From Neolewinella persica DSM 23188 (GTDB taxonomy: Bacteria > Bacteroidota > Bacteroidia > Chitinophagales > Saprospiraceae), in contig NZ_KB890419.1 of NCBI RefSeq assembly GCF_000373105.1, positions 1 to 64,000 of the forward strand: a stretch of 64,000 bases of DNA, read 5' to 3'. The notes below the pieces were generated by a model. That model searched no databases and was not told the origin of the DNA. It saw only the letters and a program-made list of their open reading frames with translations. Position 1 is the first letter of the stretch; each line of letters begins with the position of its first letter. Position numbers and translations under genes: made by a program. Of this stretch, positions 32,185 to 41,155 are shown one piece after another.

Positions 32185-35022
32185 ATGAAGCAATTCTTAC
32201 TTCTTCTTTGCCTGGCCGTATTTACTGGCGGTCTTAGCGCACAGGTCTTCGTTAACGCTGCTGCTGCCCCTGGTGGCGACGGTACTTCTTGGGCAACTGC
32301 CTACTCTAGCCTCAGTGATGCCCTTACTGCAGCATCTACCGGTGATGAACTCTGGGTTGCAGCCGGTACCTACACCACACCTGCTGACTCTTCCTTCTAC
32401 ATCGACAAAACACTCTCCGTATTGGGTGGTTTCGCCGGTACTGAAACAGCTGCCGGTGCTGCTGATCCTGCAGCCAACGTCACCATCCTATCCGGTGATG
32501 TTATGGGGAACGACGGAGCTACTTACGACAGCCTCTCTTACGTCGACAACCACAGGGTACTCGTAGTTGTCGACACTAGTGCTATGGGTGGCCTGATTAC
32601 GGTTACGCTCGACGGCATGACGATTACCAATGGTGGTGTAGCCACTGAAGTTACAGCCGCTGATCCTTCAATTGTACCATTTTCCGGTGGTGGCCTCTTC
32701 AGCTCTGCGAAGCTTGTTGCCAGCCGCCTCACTTTCAATAAAAACCGTGCCAACTATGGTTCTGCTGTAGCACTTATAGCAGCTAGTGAATCTGTGCTAG
32801 ACAGTTTATCCTTTGACGACAACTACTCCAGCATCAACCGCTGGGTTTACGTGAACGGATCTGATGACGTAGTCATTAAAAACTCAACGTTTAACAGTGA
32901 TCCTGACGTAGTTCAGGAAACTGGGTTCATTCGGGTATTTGGGTCTAACAGGTTTACTGTCGAGAATTCTGACTTCTCCAACATGAACTGTGCCGTATCC
33001 GGTGCCGGTGTTCGTGCCGAGCAATCTGATGACATCGTTATTCGTGGCTGTACGTTCGACAACCAAATCGCGCCAAGAGGTGGAGCCGCTTATTTCATTC
33101 AGGCGGATGATTTCGTACCGGAATCAGGTGTAATGGACGGTGACGACTTCATTATTGAAGATTGTACGGTCACTGGCTCTATCGCTTCTTCTATTGGTAG
33201 TGTTGTTGGCATATTCAACACCAATCTCCAGGTCAAGAACAGTACCATGTCCGGTAATTCTGGCGGCGCTGCTGGTGGTGTGATTTTCCATCAAATAGCC
33301 GATTCACGTAGCTACACCACCATCCTGGACAACTCCAACTTCACCGATAACGTCGGTGGTGGTTCCGGCGCTGCTTACTTCTTAGGTGTATTTGGTGCTG
33401 CTTCTATGGAAGGAACAGTGGACAACTGTCTTTTCAATCAGAACACGAACGGCAGCAGTAGCGGCGGTGGCATGTACCTTCAGGGTGTCAACAATTTTAC
33501 GGTGTCTAATTCGCGCTTTGAAGAGAACATGTCAGGTACTGGTAGCAGTATTCTAACGAATGGCTTTGCTGGTCTCACGGTCAACAACTGTGAGTTCTCT
33601 AATAACGGTAACAGTACCGACGCCTTCCGGGGAACTATTTCAACTTTCTTCGACGATGATTCTGCTGGCCTCATGGTCGATAGCAGCAGCTTTTCCGATA
33701 ACAGTGTAACGGATCGTTCCGGAGCCCTTTCTGGTGGAGCCGCGATGTACTTCTTAGGTGGCGACACCAAGGCCGTTCCGTTGATCATCAAAAACTCCAC
33801 TTTCAGTCGTAATGGTGCTAATGCAGATAGGTCTGGTGGTGCTTTACTCCTGGCCGGTAGTGTTGATCTGCTGATCGATAACTCCGAGTTCATCGACAAC
33901 AGTGCCGCTGGAGATGGAGGTGCGATCAACGCAACAAGTGGCGTTTCCAGTCGTGACACCGTTGATGGTGTAGAGACGATGGTCAACTACGATGTATGGT
34001 TTGCTGAGATACGCAACAGTAAGTTCATCAACTCTACTTCTGGAAGTCAGGGCGGTGCCATTTCCACCCAGCGCATTGGTATCGATTTGACCAACTGTGT
34101 ATTCGTAAACAACATTGTAGGTGGTGCAGGCTCCGGTGGAGCCATCATTTTCAACGGTAACGCGCCCGGCATCGATGATGACGGTAACGTAGTAAACGTC
34201 GGTGGTGTACAGATCAACGCTACGCTCGCTAACAACACTTTCGTCGACAACGCGAAAGGAGACGGTGAAGGTGCCGTTGGTGCCAGCCTCGCACTCTTCC
34301 AACCAGGTGATACTGAAGACGCGGATTCTAACTCCATGAAGATCACCCTGACGAACAACGCATTCCTCAGTACTACCGGCGATCCTGCGATCGAGGTGGA
34401 ACTTGGTGCTGACGAGCCCGGTGGTTTTGTACCAGTAGGCAACCTGTTCTTCGAATCCCTTGGTGGTAACTACTTCAATGCTGAAAACGGCCCGGAAGTA
34501 GAGCTTGGTGACAATGGTGACGTCTTCAACGAAGACCTTGAAGGTGATGACGTGACGGATCTTTTCGTTGACATCCTCAACGATAACGATGAAGGCGTTA
34601 ACGCTCAACTTAGCGTCGGTATGGACCTGGGCGCCAGCAACCCACTGATTGACGGTGGTGTGATCAACGCCCTTACTCCTGACACTGACCTCGACGGTTT
34701 CCCCCGCGGCATGACCTACGATATTGGTGCTTACGAAGTAGACGGTAACCTTACCGAAACTAATGAGCCAGTTGAGAACAGCGGTCTTGAATTGTCATTC
34801 TACCCGAACCCAACCATGGGTGAACTTAACATCCAGAACGACGATGCTTCTATCTCTACTTTCAGAGTAATTGTATCTGACCAGGCCGGTCGTATCCTCA
34901 GGGCTACACGCTTCAACGGCGTAAGCAACCGGATGGACTTCAGCAACCTGCCAATGGGTGTATACAACCTGCAGCTCTACGTAAACGGCAGCGTTTACAG
35001 CAAGCAGATCGTAAAGCAGTAA
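32185..35022 (+). CDS. T9SS-exported parallel beta-helix protein
   Basis: The product has 945 residues with a signal peptide (1-19, ending GGLSAQ). Residues about 25-790 are a right-handed beta-helix with repeated short coils rich in Asn, Asp, Gly and Ser (NSTFNSDPD, NSDFSNMN, NCLFNQNTNG), the fold of surface adhesins and polysaccharide lyases. The last 75 residues are a type A T9SS sorting domain: SFYPNPTMGELNIQ, then the terminal strands with GVYNLQLYVNGSVYSKQIVK. It is probably exported through the outer membrane and attached to or released from the surface. No catalytic site is evident. Two hairpins follow the gene. Confidence 0.9.
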   Translation: MKQFLLLLCLAVFTGGLSAQVFVNAAAAPGGDGTSWATAYSSLSDALTAASTGDELWVAAGTYTTPADSSFYIDKTLSVLGGFAGTETAAGAADPAANVTILSGDVMGNDGATYDSLSYVDNHRVLVVVDTSAMGGLITVTLDGMTITNGGVATEVTAADPSIVPFSGGGLFSSAKLVASRLTFNKNRANYGSAVALIAASESVLDSLSFDDNYSSINRWVYVNGSDDVVIKNSTFNSDPDVVQETGFIRVFGSNRFTVENSDFSNMNCAVSGAGVRAEQSDDIVIRGCTFDNQIAPRGGAAYFIQADDFVPESGVMDGDDFIIEDCTVTGSIASSIGSVVGIFNTNLQVKNSTMSGNSGGAAGGVIFHQIADSRSYTTILDNSNFTDNVGGGSGAAYFLGVFGAASMEGTVDNCLFNQNTNGSSSGGGMYLQGVNNFTVSNSRFEENMSGTGSSILTNGFAGLTVNNCEFSNNGNSTDAFRGTISTFFDDDSAGLMVDSSSFSDNSVTDRSGALSGGAAMYFLGGDTKAVPLIIKNSTFSRNGANADRSGGALLLAGSVDLLIDNSEFIDNSAAGDGGAINATSGVSSRDTVDGVETMVNYDVWFAEIRNSKFINSTSGSQGGAISTQRIGIDLTNCVFVNNIVGGAGSGGAIIFNGNAPGIDDDGNVVNVGGVQINATLANNTFVDNAKGDGEGAVGASLALFQPGDTEDADSNSMKITLTNNAFLSTTGDPAIEVELGADEPGGFVPVGNLFFESLGGNYFNAENGPEVELGDNGDVFNEDLEGDDVTDLFVDILNDNDEGVNAQLSVGMDLGASNPLIDGGVINALTPDTDLDGFPRGMTYDIGAYEVDGNLTETNEPVENSGLELSFYPNPTMGELNIQNDDASISTFRVIVSDQAGRILRATRFNGVSNRMDFSNLPMGVYNLQLYVNGSVYSKQIVKQ

Positions 35023-35029
35023 GCTAAAA

Positions 35030-35058
35030 CTTGTCAGGAAACCAGATTTCCTGACAAG
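35030..35058 (+). terminator. Perfect 12-bp hairpin after the beta-helix gene
   Basis: CTTGTCAGGAAA and its complement enclose a 5-nt loop 8 bp after the stop. There is no T-run, so it may instead be an RNA-stabilising hairpin. Confidence 0.5.
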
Positions 35059-35082
35059 CTCTACGGCTTACACCGCGTCCCT

Positions 35083-35152
35083 AAGGGCGGAAGGCGGGCG
35101 ATGAATCTCCTCTTTACCGAGGGTTCATTGCCTGGCTTCCGCCCTTTTTTTG
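35083..35152 (+). terminator. Rho-independent terminator
   Basis: The stem base AAGGGCGGAAG pairs with CTTCCGCCCTT and continues inward with gaps (GCGATGAA/TTCATTGC); seven T residues follow. This is the strongest terminator in the window. Confidence 0.85.
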
Positions 35153-35296
35153 TGCCCCGGCCTAAGGGCGCTCCGCGCCCGGTCGGTAGCGCTTGTCTCC
35201 GGCAACGCGGCGTTGGTCATGCAAAACCGGGGGGAGTTGTGGCCAGGCCGTTACCTTAGACGATCGGGTAGGTGGCTTTTGCTCTTTTACCTTCTT

Positions 35297-35316
35297 TTGC
35301 ACCTGCGGCCGCGCCC
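35297..35316 (-). repeat. Dispersed motif copy h
   Basis: The minus strand matches GGGCGCGGCCGCAGGTGCAA exactly, with AAGAAGGTAAAAGAGCAAA after it. No plus-strand gene follows, only the repeat block, so its relation to a gene is lost. TGACT octads lie next to it at 35322-35360. Confidence 0.85.
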
Positions 35317-35367
35317 ATATTCATTAAATAGTCAAGCAATAGTTGACGCTCTGACTTCTTGCTGATT

Positions 35368-35520
35368 AACGAAAACGAGGGGTTCCGCTAGATCCTGCGG
35401 ATCGGCGCTCACCCCTCGCAACGAGAGACGGCCCTCCGGGCCTGCCCAAGCATATGCTCGCTGCCGCTCGTGACGGCTACCGCCTTTATCGTTAGTGGAT
35501 CAACCAGTTAACGGCAACCT
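35368..35520. repeat. 153-bp block, copy 1 of 3
   Basis: The block starts AACGAAAACGAGGGGTTCCG and ends GGCAACCT. Copies 2 and 3 have the same length and differ at only a few positions. Inside it, GAGGGGT and ACCCCTC can pair. It contains no believable gene. Confidence 0.85.
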
Positions 35521-35681
35521 TGCAACTCCTGCAACCGGAGCGCAGCGACCCCGCAACCCCTGCAACCGGAGCGTAGCGACTCTGCAACCCCTGCAACCGG
35601 AGCGCAGCGACCCTGCAACCCCTGCAACCGGAGCGTAGCGACTCTGCAACCCCTGCAACAGAAGCGCAGCGACCCCGCAAC
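35521..35681. repeat. 31-bp minisatellite array, locus 2
   Basis: Five tandem units of GCAACCCCTGCAACCGGAGC type with a period of about 31 bp. This is the reverse complement of the unit at 28328-28523. Shorter versions follow each of the other two 153-bp blocks (35843-35880 and 36043-36096). Confidence 0.85.
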
Positions 35682-35690
35682 TATTCAGGC

Positions 35691-35843
35691 AACGAAAACG
35701 AGGGGTTCCGCTGGATCCTGCGGATCGGCGCTCACCCCTCGCAACGAGAGACGGCCCTCCGGGCCTGCCCAAGCATATGCTCGCTGCCACTCGTGACGGC
35801 TACCGCCTTTATCGTTAGTGGATCAACCAGTCAACGGCAACCT
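35691..35843. repeat. 153-bp block, copy 2 of 3
   Basis: Same boundaries as copy 1. It is preceded by CTATTCAGGC, as is copy 3, and followed by one minisatellite unit. Block plus array probably duplicated as a unit. Confidence 0.85.
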
Positions 35844-35889
35844 TGCAACCCCTGCAACCAGAGCGCAGCGACCCCGCAACTATTCAGGC

Positions 35890-36042
35890 AACGAAAACGA
35901 GGGGTTCCGCTAGATCCTGCGGATCGGCGCTCACCCCTCGCAACGAGAGACGGCCCTCCGGGCCTGCCCAAGCATATGCTCGCTACCGCTCGTGGCGGCT
36001 ACCGCCTTTGTCGTTATTGGATCAACCAGTCAACGGCAACCT
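35890..36042. repeat. 153-bp block, copy 3 of 3
   Basis: Same boundaries as copies 1 and 2 with several substitutions (for example GTCGTTATTGG for ATCGTTAGTGG). It is followed by two minisatellite-like units that run to the end of dapD. Confidence 0.85.
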
Positions 36043-36100
36043 TGCAACTCCTGCAACCGGAGCGCAGCGACCCCACAACCCCTGTAACCTGCAACTTGGT

Positions 36101-36916
36101 TTAAACCGCCACGTCATGCTCCCGCAAAGCAGCATTCAGGCTGGTTTTCTTGTCCGTACTTTCCTTTCGTTGCCCGATGATGAGGGCACAGCCGACCTGA
36201 TAGTCTCCGGCGGGGAAGGACTTGGTGTAAGTGCCCGGAATGACGACCGAACGCGGAGGCACGTAGCCCCGATGGGTGACCGGTTCGCTCCCCGTGACGT
36301 CGATGATGTGGGTGCTTTGGGTTAGTACAACGTTGGCGCCAAGCACGGCTTCTTTGCCCACACGAACACCTTCAACGACGATGCACCGCGAGCCGATGAA
36401 ACAGTCGTCCTCAATGATGGTCGGCGTAGCCTGTAATGGCTCGAGGACGCCACCGATGCCGACGCCACCACTGAGGTGTACGTTGCGGCCGATCTGTCCG
36501 CAGCTACCTACGGTAGCCCAGGTGTCCACCATTGTCCCACTGCCTACCCAGGCACCAATGTTGACGTAACTGGGCATCATGATGACCCCCTTTTCAAGGT
36601 AGGCACCGTAGCGGGCAATGGCGTGTGGTACCACCCGAACGCCCTGAGCGGCATAGTCTTTTTTCAGGGCCATTTTATCGTGAAACTCAAATGGCCCCAC
36701 CTCGATGGTTTCCATTTTACGAATTGGGAAATAGAGGACCACTGCCTTTTTTACCCACTCATTCGCCTGCCAGCCATCACCCACCGGTTCAGCTACCCGC
36801 AGACGGCCTTTATCGAGTTCTTCGATCACGGCTTCAATGGCTTCGCGGGTACGGGTTTCTTTGAGGAGTTCGCGCTGATCCCAGGCGGCTTCGATGATGG
36901 CTTTTGCGTCTTGCAT
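36101..36916 (-). CDS. dapD: Tetrahydrodipicolinate N-succinyltransferase
   Basis: The product has 271 residues. It transfers succinyl from succinyl-CoA to tetrahydrodipicolinate in the lysine/diaminopimelate pathway. A helical N-terminal domain (1-85) is followed by a left-handed beta-helix of hexapeptide repeats (about 100-240) with VNIGAWVGSGTMVDTWATVG and the GVGIGGVLEP loop, then IVVEGVRVGKEAVLGANVVL. These are the normal DapD signatures. It is a solitary minus-strand gene. Its start is faced by dispersed motif copy i at 165 bp. Its end abuts the minisatellite block, so any terminator must lie in those repeats. Confidence 0.96.
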   Translation of the reverse strand: MQDAKAIIEAAWDQRELLKETRTREAIEAVIEELDKGRLRVAEPVGDGWQANEWVKKAVVLYFPIRKMETIEVGPFEFHDKMALKKDYAAQGVRVVPHAIARYGAYLEKGVIMMPSYVNIGAWVGSGTMVDTWATVGSCGQIGRNVHLSGGVGIGGVLEPLQATPTIIEDDCFIGSRCIVVEGVRVGKEAVLGANVVLTQSTHIIDVTGSEPVTHRGYVPPRSVVIPGTYTKSFPAGDYQVGCALIIGQRKESTDKKTSLNAALREHDVAV

Positions 36917-37231
36917 CTGATGGTTGAGTTTTGGAAGGCCAAAGATGGTGATTTTAGCGGGTAGTCATAGCTGCTTTTGGCGGTTAATTACGTCACAATA
37001 AGGAGTAATTGAGTCGGAGGGTCACCTCAGGTTACTGTAGGTGTTTGATTCTTTGACCGCTTGACTCCCTGACTAAATAAGGCGGGGCCGCAGGTGCAAG
37101 GAAAGGGGTAAGGGCAGAAAAACCGGGCCCCGTGAGCTGGCAGGTGCGGTAGCAATTCATGCATTCCTTCCTTCTCTAATTCTCTAGTCTTATCTTAGGG
37201 CTTCCCTTACACTTGTTCTCATTCCATATTT
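36917..37231. other. Divergent gap between dapD and the CHAT gene
   Basis: It contains TGACT-type octads at 37048-37078, dispersed motif copy i, and about 130 bp upstream of the CHAT start with a TTATCTTAGGG that could be a -7 element. No gene seen. Confidence 0.5.
37081..37101 (+). repeat. Dispersed motif copy i (GGGG variant)
   Basis: The sequence is GGCGGGGCCGCAGGTGCAAG followed by GAAAGGGG. It faces dapD, 165 bp from its start. Confidence 0.85.
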
Positions 37232-40126
37232 ATGTCCCTTATCCTCCGTTGCACCGGTTGGCCAATTTTATTAATGCTGCTTTGCGCAGTCAGCTCCATA
37301 CTTGGTGCGCAGAGCGCTGAGGAGCTGCTTACTGCCGAGAATTATGTGGCGGCGGCCCAGGCGTTTGAAGCACGTGGAACACGAGCTGATGACCTCAAAG
37401 CAGGGCTGGCGTGGTACCAAGTGGACAGCCTCGATCGGGCCCGCGCAGCTTACCACGCTGCTACGCTCAATACACAGGGTGGCATAGTCGTAGATAGCAT
37501 CACCGGATTAGCTTTACACAAAACCGGCGTCATTTGCTATGACGAATACGACGATGCCGGTGCCATAAAATACTACCGTAAGGCTATTGCCATACGCGAT
37601 CAGATCTTCCCCGAGGCACATAATGACCGGGCCCATAGCCGGACCAACCTGGCGACCTGCCTCCGCTTCGTCGGCCAGCTCGACTCGGCGGCGCTGGTTA
37701 CCAGACAAACCGTTGCCCTGTACGAGCAACTCCCCCACCCGGATACCATCAACTGGCTGCGTTGTTTGAACGAGTTGGCGGATATTGCCCTGGAACTGGA
37801 GGATCGCCAATTGGCCTACAGCTCCTTCGCTTCCGCCGAGCGTCTGCTCAATGCCCACGGGCGGGTAAGCGATGGGGATGCCTACAACAGCTATTACCTC
37901 GGGGTCAGGACTGCGCTGAATTTTGAGGACTATGACCAGGCCATCCATTACGCCGAACGTGCGATCTCCATTGCTGAACGCGCAGAACAAGACGCCTGGC
38001 TGGCGGATGCACTGGCGGCTAAAGCGAGTGCTTTTAATGGGAAGGAAGATTTTACGGCTGCGGAGGCCGACTTCCAAAGAGCCCTGGCCCTGGTAAGCCA
38101 TCAGAACCCTCAGTCTACCAAGCTGATCGCTTATTACCTCAACCTGGCCGTCATCGCCATTGAGGGAAAACCTAATTATCCGATGGCACTCGCCTATTGC
38201 CGGCAGGCAGAAAAACTGATAACGCCAGAAAACGCGCAAATGCGCTTCGAACTGGTGATCAGGAAGTCCGCCATCCTCACCAAAGCAAAACGCTACGAGG
38301 AAGCACTTTCAACGTTGGCCGAAGGCTTTGGTATCCTGACGGGGCAACCTCCCGTAGGTGACCTCCCGGTGTTTGATCCCGATAGCCTGAGCTCTGGCGT
38401 GTACAACGAAGCTGCTCGACTGGTGAATGAGCGGGCGGAAGTACTGGTATCCCTCGGGCGAAAGGAAGCTGCCCGAGCCGATTATGAATGCTTGTTTCAA
38501 CTACTTGAACTACTGCGTGGGCGGGTGAATTCGGATGATAGCCGGCGCTACATCAGCAAAGGGATACGGGCAAACTTTGATCTGGCCATCAATCTCTTTT
38601 TGTCCGATGACAACCCCGCAAGCGCCGTTGCCTCTCGCTGGCGCGCTTTCGAGCTCAGTGAACAGGCCAAAGCATACAGTCTGCTGGCAGCCTTGCTGCA
38701 AAACCGCAACGCCATGCCACAGCAGGAAGCGGCCCTGCGTACAAGAATTGCAGAGTTGGAGCGAAGTGCCGTCAATGATGAAACGACTAACGGACAACTG
38801 GAAGCCGCCCGGCTGCAACTTGACCGGATCCTGGAACAAGGGAAGGTCGACCTTGCTTTGCCAAATCATGCGTTAGACCGGGAGGCCTTACAACAACTGC
38901 TCGCCGAGAAAAAATCAACCTTGCTGGCCTACCACATCGGCAGAGACGCAGGGTATTTATTTTATTTGCCTCCGGGCGGAGAATTGGTGGTGAAGCAATT
39001 GGATCCAGCCAGGGTCCTGACGGGCTACTCGGACCAATGGCGGTCTGCACTGGCTGCTGGTGCCTACCGACGGAAGAGCTTAAGGCCTGTGGCCGAACAA
39101 CTTACACAAGACAGCATTTTCCTTGAGCTGGGGCTTTTGCTTACGGATAAATTACTGCCAGATGAACTGCCTTCCGGGCACCTCACGATCATCCCCGATG
39201 GGCCGCTGAGTTATTTGCCCTTTGCTGCCTTACCTACCAGCCGGTCTGGCTTTCCTTTGCGCTACCAGGACCTGAATTACCTGCAGGACGGCCGTAAAAT
39301 CACCCATGCCTATTCTGCCAGGTTCCTGTTGGAATTAGAGGCGTTGCCAGAGAAGGCTTACGACTACAACATACTGGCCTTTGCGCCGGAGTTTCGGGGG
39401 GAAGAGAACCTGGGCGCCGACCGCGCAATATCCGGTGATGAACTACGGTCATTACCTGGCCTTAGCCCGTTGTACCACAATAAGGAAGAGGTAGAAGAGA
39501 TTTCCCGAATGATCGGCGGCTCGCTGTCCTTCTACGGCAAGAATGCGAGTCGTCAACGCTTTCTGGACTACGTTGGCCATGCCAGAATCGTTCACCTTTC
39601 CAGCCACGGCATGGTCAATACAGAATCACCCAAACTAAGTTTTGTGGCCTTTTCTCAAATGGGGAATAACCTCGAACTTGAAGAACTATTGTATTTCAAT
39701 GACCTGTCGGCCCTGCCGCTCACGGCAGAGCTGGCCGTGCTGTCTGCCTGTGAAACCAACTTAGGGCAGTACGTTGCCGGAGAGAACGTGCTTAGTCTGG
39801 CCAGTGCTTTCGCGGCCGCCGGTGCCCGCAGTACCCTCACCACGCTGTGGTCGGTAAACGATGAAGCAACTAAGGAGTTGATGGTGGTTTTCTACCGGTC
39901 ATTGACGGAAGGCAAAAGCCGAAGTGAAGCCCTGGCTGCTGCGCAAGCGGCTCACCGGGCTAACCTGGATTTTGCCCACCCTTATTATTGGTCAGCCATG
40001 ACACTTTATGGAAATGATGGCGTGCTCGCATTGCCGCCGGCAAAACAGCGTCAGTGGTGGCTGGTTGGCGGGGCAGTGCTATTGGCTGTACTGGGCATAT
40101 TCTTGTTTTTCAGGAACAAATCATGA
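37232..40126 (+). CDS. TPR-CHAT protein with C-terminal membrane helix
   Basis: The product has 964 residues. A signal-like N terminus (about 1-25) is followed by roughly ten TPR-like helical repeats up to about 480, a linker with coiled coil (about 490-545), and a CHAT peptidase domain (about 650-925). The Cys/His dyad of separase-clan peptidases is intact: H792 in VHLSSHG and C840 in LSACETN. A terminal membrane helix (WLVGGAVLLAVLGIFLFF) near 942-960 anchors it. A signal peptide plus C-terminal helix would put the peptidase in the periplasm, which is unusual. The stop overlaps the ATG of a cupin gene by 4 bp (ATGA), so the two are translationally coupled. The substrate is unknown. Confidence 0.88.
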   Translation: MSLILRCTGWPILLMLLCAVSSILGAQSAEELLTAENYVAAAQAFEARGTRADDLKAGLAWYQVDSLDRARAAYHAATLNTQGGIVVDSITGLALHKTGVICYDEYDDAGAIKYYRKAIAIRDQIFPEAHNDRAHSRTNLATCLRFVGQLDSAALVTRQTVALYEQLPHPDTINWLRCLNELADIALELEDRQLAYSSFASAERLLNAHGRVSDGDAYNSYYLGVRTALNFEDYDQAIHYAERAISIAERAEQDAWLADALAAKASAFNGKEDFTAAEADFQRALALVSHQNPQSTKLIAYYLNLAVIAIEGKPNYPMALAYCRQAEKLITPENAQMRFELVIRKSAILTKAKRYEEALSTLAEGFGILTGQPPVGDLPVFDPDSLSSGVYNEAARLVNERAEVLVSLGRKEAARADYECLFQLLELLRGRVNSDDSRRYISKGIRANFDLAINLFLSDDNPASAVASRWRAFELSEQAKAYSLLAALLQNRNAMPQQEAALRTRIAELERSAVNDETTNGQLEAARLQLDRILEQGKVDLALPNHALDREALQQLLAEKKSTLLAYHIGRDAGYLFYLPPGGELVVKQLDPARVLTGYSDQWRSALAAGAYRRKSLRPVAEQLTQDSIFLELGLLLTDKLLPDELPSGHLTIIPDGPLSYLPFAALPTSRSGFPLRYQDLNYLQDGRKITHAYSARFLLELEALPEKAYDYNILAFAPEFRGEENLGADRAISGDELRSLPGLSPLYHNKEEVEEISRMIGGSLSFYGKNASRQRFLDYVGHARIVHLSSHGMVNTESPKLSFVAFSQMGNNLELEELLYFNDLSALPLTAELAVLSACETNLGQYVAGENVLSLASAFAAAGARSTLTTLWSVNDEATKELMVVFYRSLTEGKSRSEALAAAQAAHRANLDFAHPYYWSAMTLYGNDGVLALPPAKQRQWWLVGGAVLLAVLGIFLFFRNKS

Positions 40127-40620
40127 AAAAAGTCCGTTTTAAGGGCAACACCAATGAAACGCATACTATGGGAAAACTAACGGAACAACCAACCATTTCT
40201 TACTGGCACGTTTTTACGGATCAGGATGGAATCTCCACCCAACAGCTTCGGTACCTGACCAGGTTTAAGGAGAAAAGCATGGGCGGCAACTCGGGGACGC
40301 AGTGGAATAATGAACTCTTGAAGGGAGCTGCCAAAGTAATTATCAGCGAATTGCCGGCAGATTTTGACGGAGACTGGCACGAGAATCCACATCCGCAATG
40401 GATCATCCCTCTGAGCGGCGGCTGGTGGGTGGAAACTATGGACGGAAAACGAACGGAAATGCGGACCGGAGAACTTTCTTTCGGTGCTGATCAGGGGACA
40501 AACGGTCAAAAAGGACATCGTTCCGGCGTGCTGGATAATAAACCCTGCCGTATGATGATTGTCCAGTTTCCAAAGGATGACCGACTGATTGGCGGTAAGC
40601 TGGCCCCGGACGAATTATAA
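40123..40620 (+). CDS. Cupin-like protein coupled to the CHAT gene
   Basis: From the ATG at 40123 the product has 165 residues. Its centre (HPQWIIPLSGGWWVETMDGKR and GELSFGADQGTNGQKGHRS) has the strand pattern of a cupin: HPQW for the first motif and GHRS for the last His. The metal ligands are reduced compared with classic cupins, so it may be a non-enzymatic or ligand-binding version. It is soluble, with no signal peptide, so it acts in the cytoplasm while the CHAT protein is membrane-bound. Its ATG overlaps the CHAT stop (ATGA), which ties its expression to the peptidase. Similar small cupins are often annotated as DUF-type. Confidence 0.65.
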   Translation: MKKVRFKGNTNETHTMGKLTEQPTISYWHVFTDQDGISTQQLRYLTRFKEKSMGGNSGTQWNNELLKGAAKVIISELPADFDGDWHENPHPQWIIPLSGGWWVETMDGKRTEMRTGELSFGADQGTNGQKGHRSGVLDNKPCRMMIVQFPKDDRLIGGKLAPDEL

Positions 40621-40664
40621 GATTAACAGAACCTTACGCATCCCAAACTCCCTTTTTGCGTTCT

Positions 40665-40672
40665 TATCTTTG
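40665..40672 (+). promoter_or_regulatory. TATCTTTG -7 element of the DUF3299-like gene
   Basis: The octamer matches the Bacteroidota -7 consensus and lies 24 bases before the start codon. A -33 element is not clear at the expected distance. Confidence 0.45.
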
Positions 40673-40696
40673 TACCAACTAATACAAAACATCACC

Positions 40697-41155
40697 ATGC
40701 GCGCCCTCCTCATTATCTGTGCCCTTTTCATTTTTTCCGGTTCTGCTCTGCAGGCGCAGGAAAATCTATGGAAAACCCTGTCTAAGATCACCTACGAAAA
40801 GAAATTTGACGAGCTGCTCGGTTTCAAGGTCGACGTTCCGGTTTTCGGCGACGAAACCAAAGCGCTGGAAGGTAAAATAGTGGAAGTAAGCGGCTACATA
40901 GTACCGGTGGAAGGCTATAAGAGCCATACCGAATTCGTTTTCAGTGCCTACCCTTACAACATGTGCTTTTTCTGTGGTGGGGCCGGTCCGGAAACCGTCA
41001 TGGAAGTAACGAGCAAAGAGCCCGTCAAGTACAGCACCGAGCGTATCAAGCTGCGGGGTAAATTACTCCTGAACAGCGATGACATCAATCGGCTGATGTA
41101 CGTGCTGGTCGATGCGGAAATTGTTAAAGGGACAATGGACAGCTCGGGGAAGTAG
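40697..41155 (+). CDS. Exported DUF3299-like protein
   Basis: From the ATG at 40697 the product has 152 residues with a signal peptide (1-20, ending LQAQ). The mature part contains IVEVSGYIVPVEGYKS and YPYNMCFFCGGAGPE, then a RIKLRGKLLLN strand, which fits the small DUF3299 periplasmic domain with a Cys pair. Its function is unknown; relatives occur near metal-related transporters, but nothing like that is adjacent. An alternative earlier start at 40589 overlaps the cupin gene and lacks a signal peptide. Followed by dispersed motif copy j. Confidence 0.7.
   Translation: MRALLIICALFIFSGSALQAQENLWKTLSKITYEKKFDELLGFKVDVPVFGDETKALEGKIVEVSGYIVPVEGYKSHTEFVFSAYPYNMCFFCGGAGPETVMEVTSKEPVKYSTERIKLRGKLLLNSDDINRLMYVLVDAEIVKGTMDSSGK

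Noticed and set aside
35492-35790. Minus-strand open frames with the same SLRSGCRGC repeats
   Set aside because: Same reason: the inverted minisatellite and the 153-bp blocks stay open in more than one frame.
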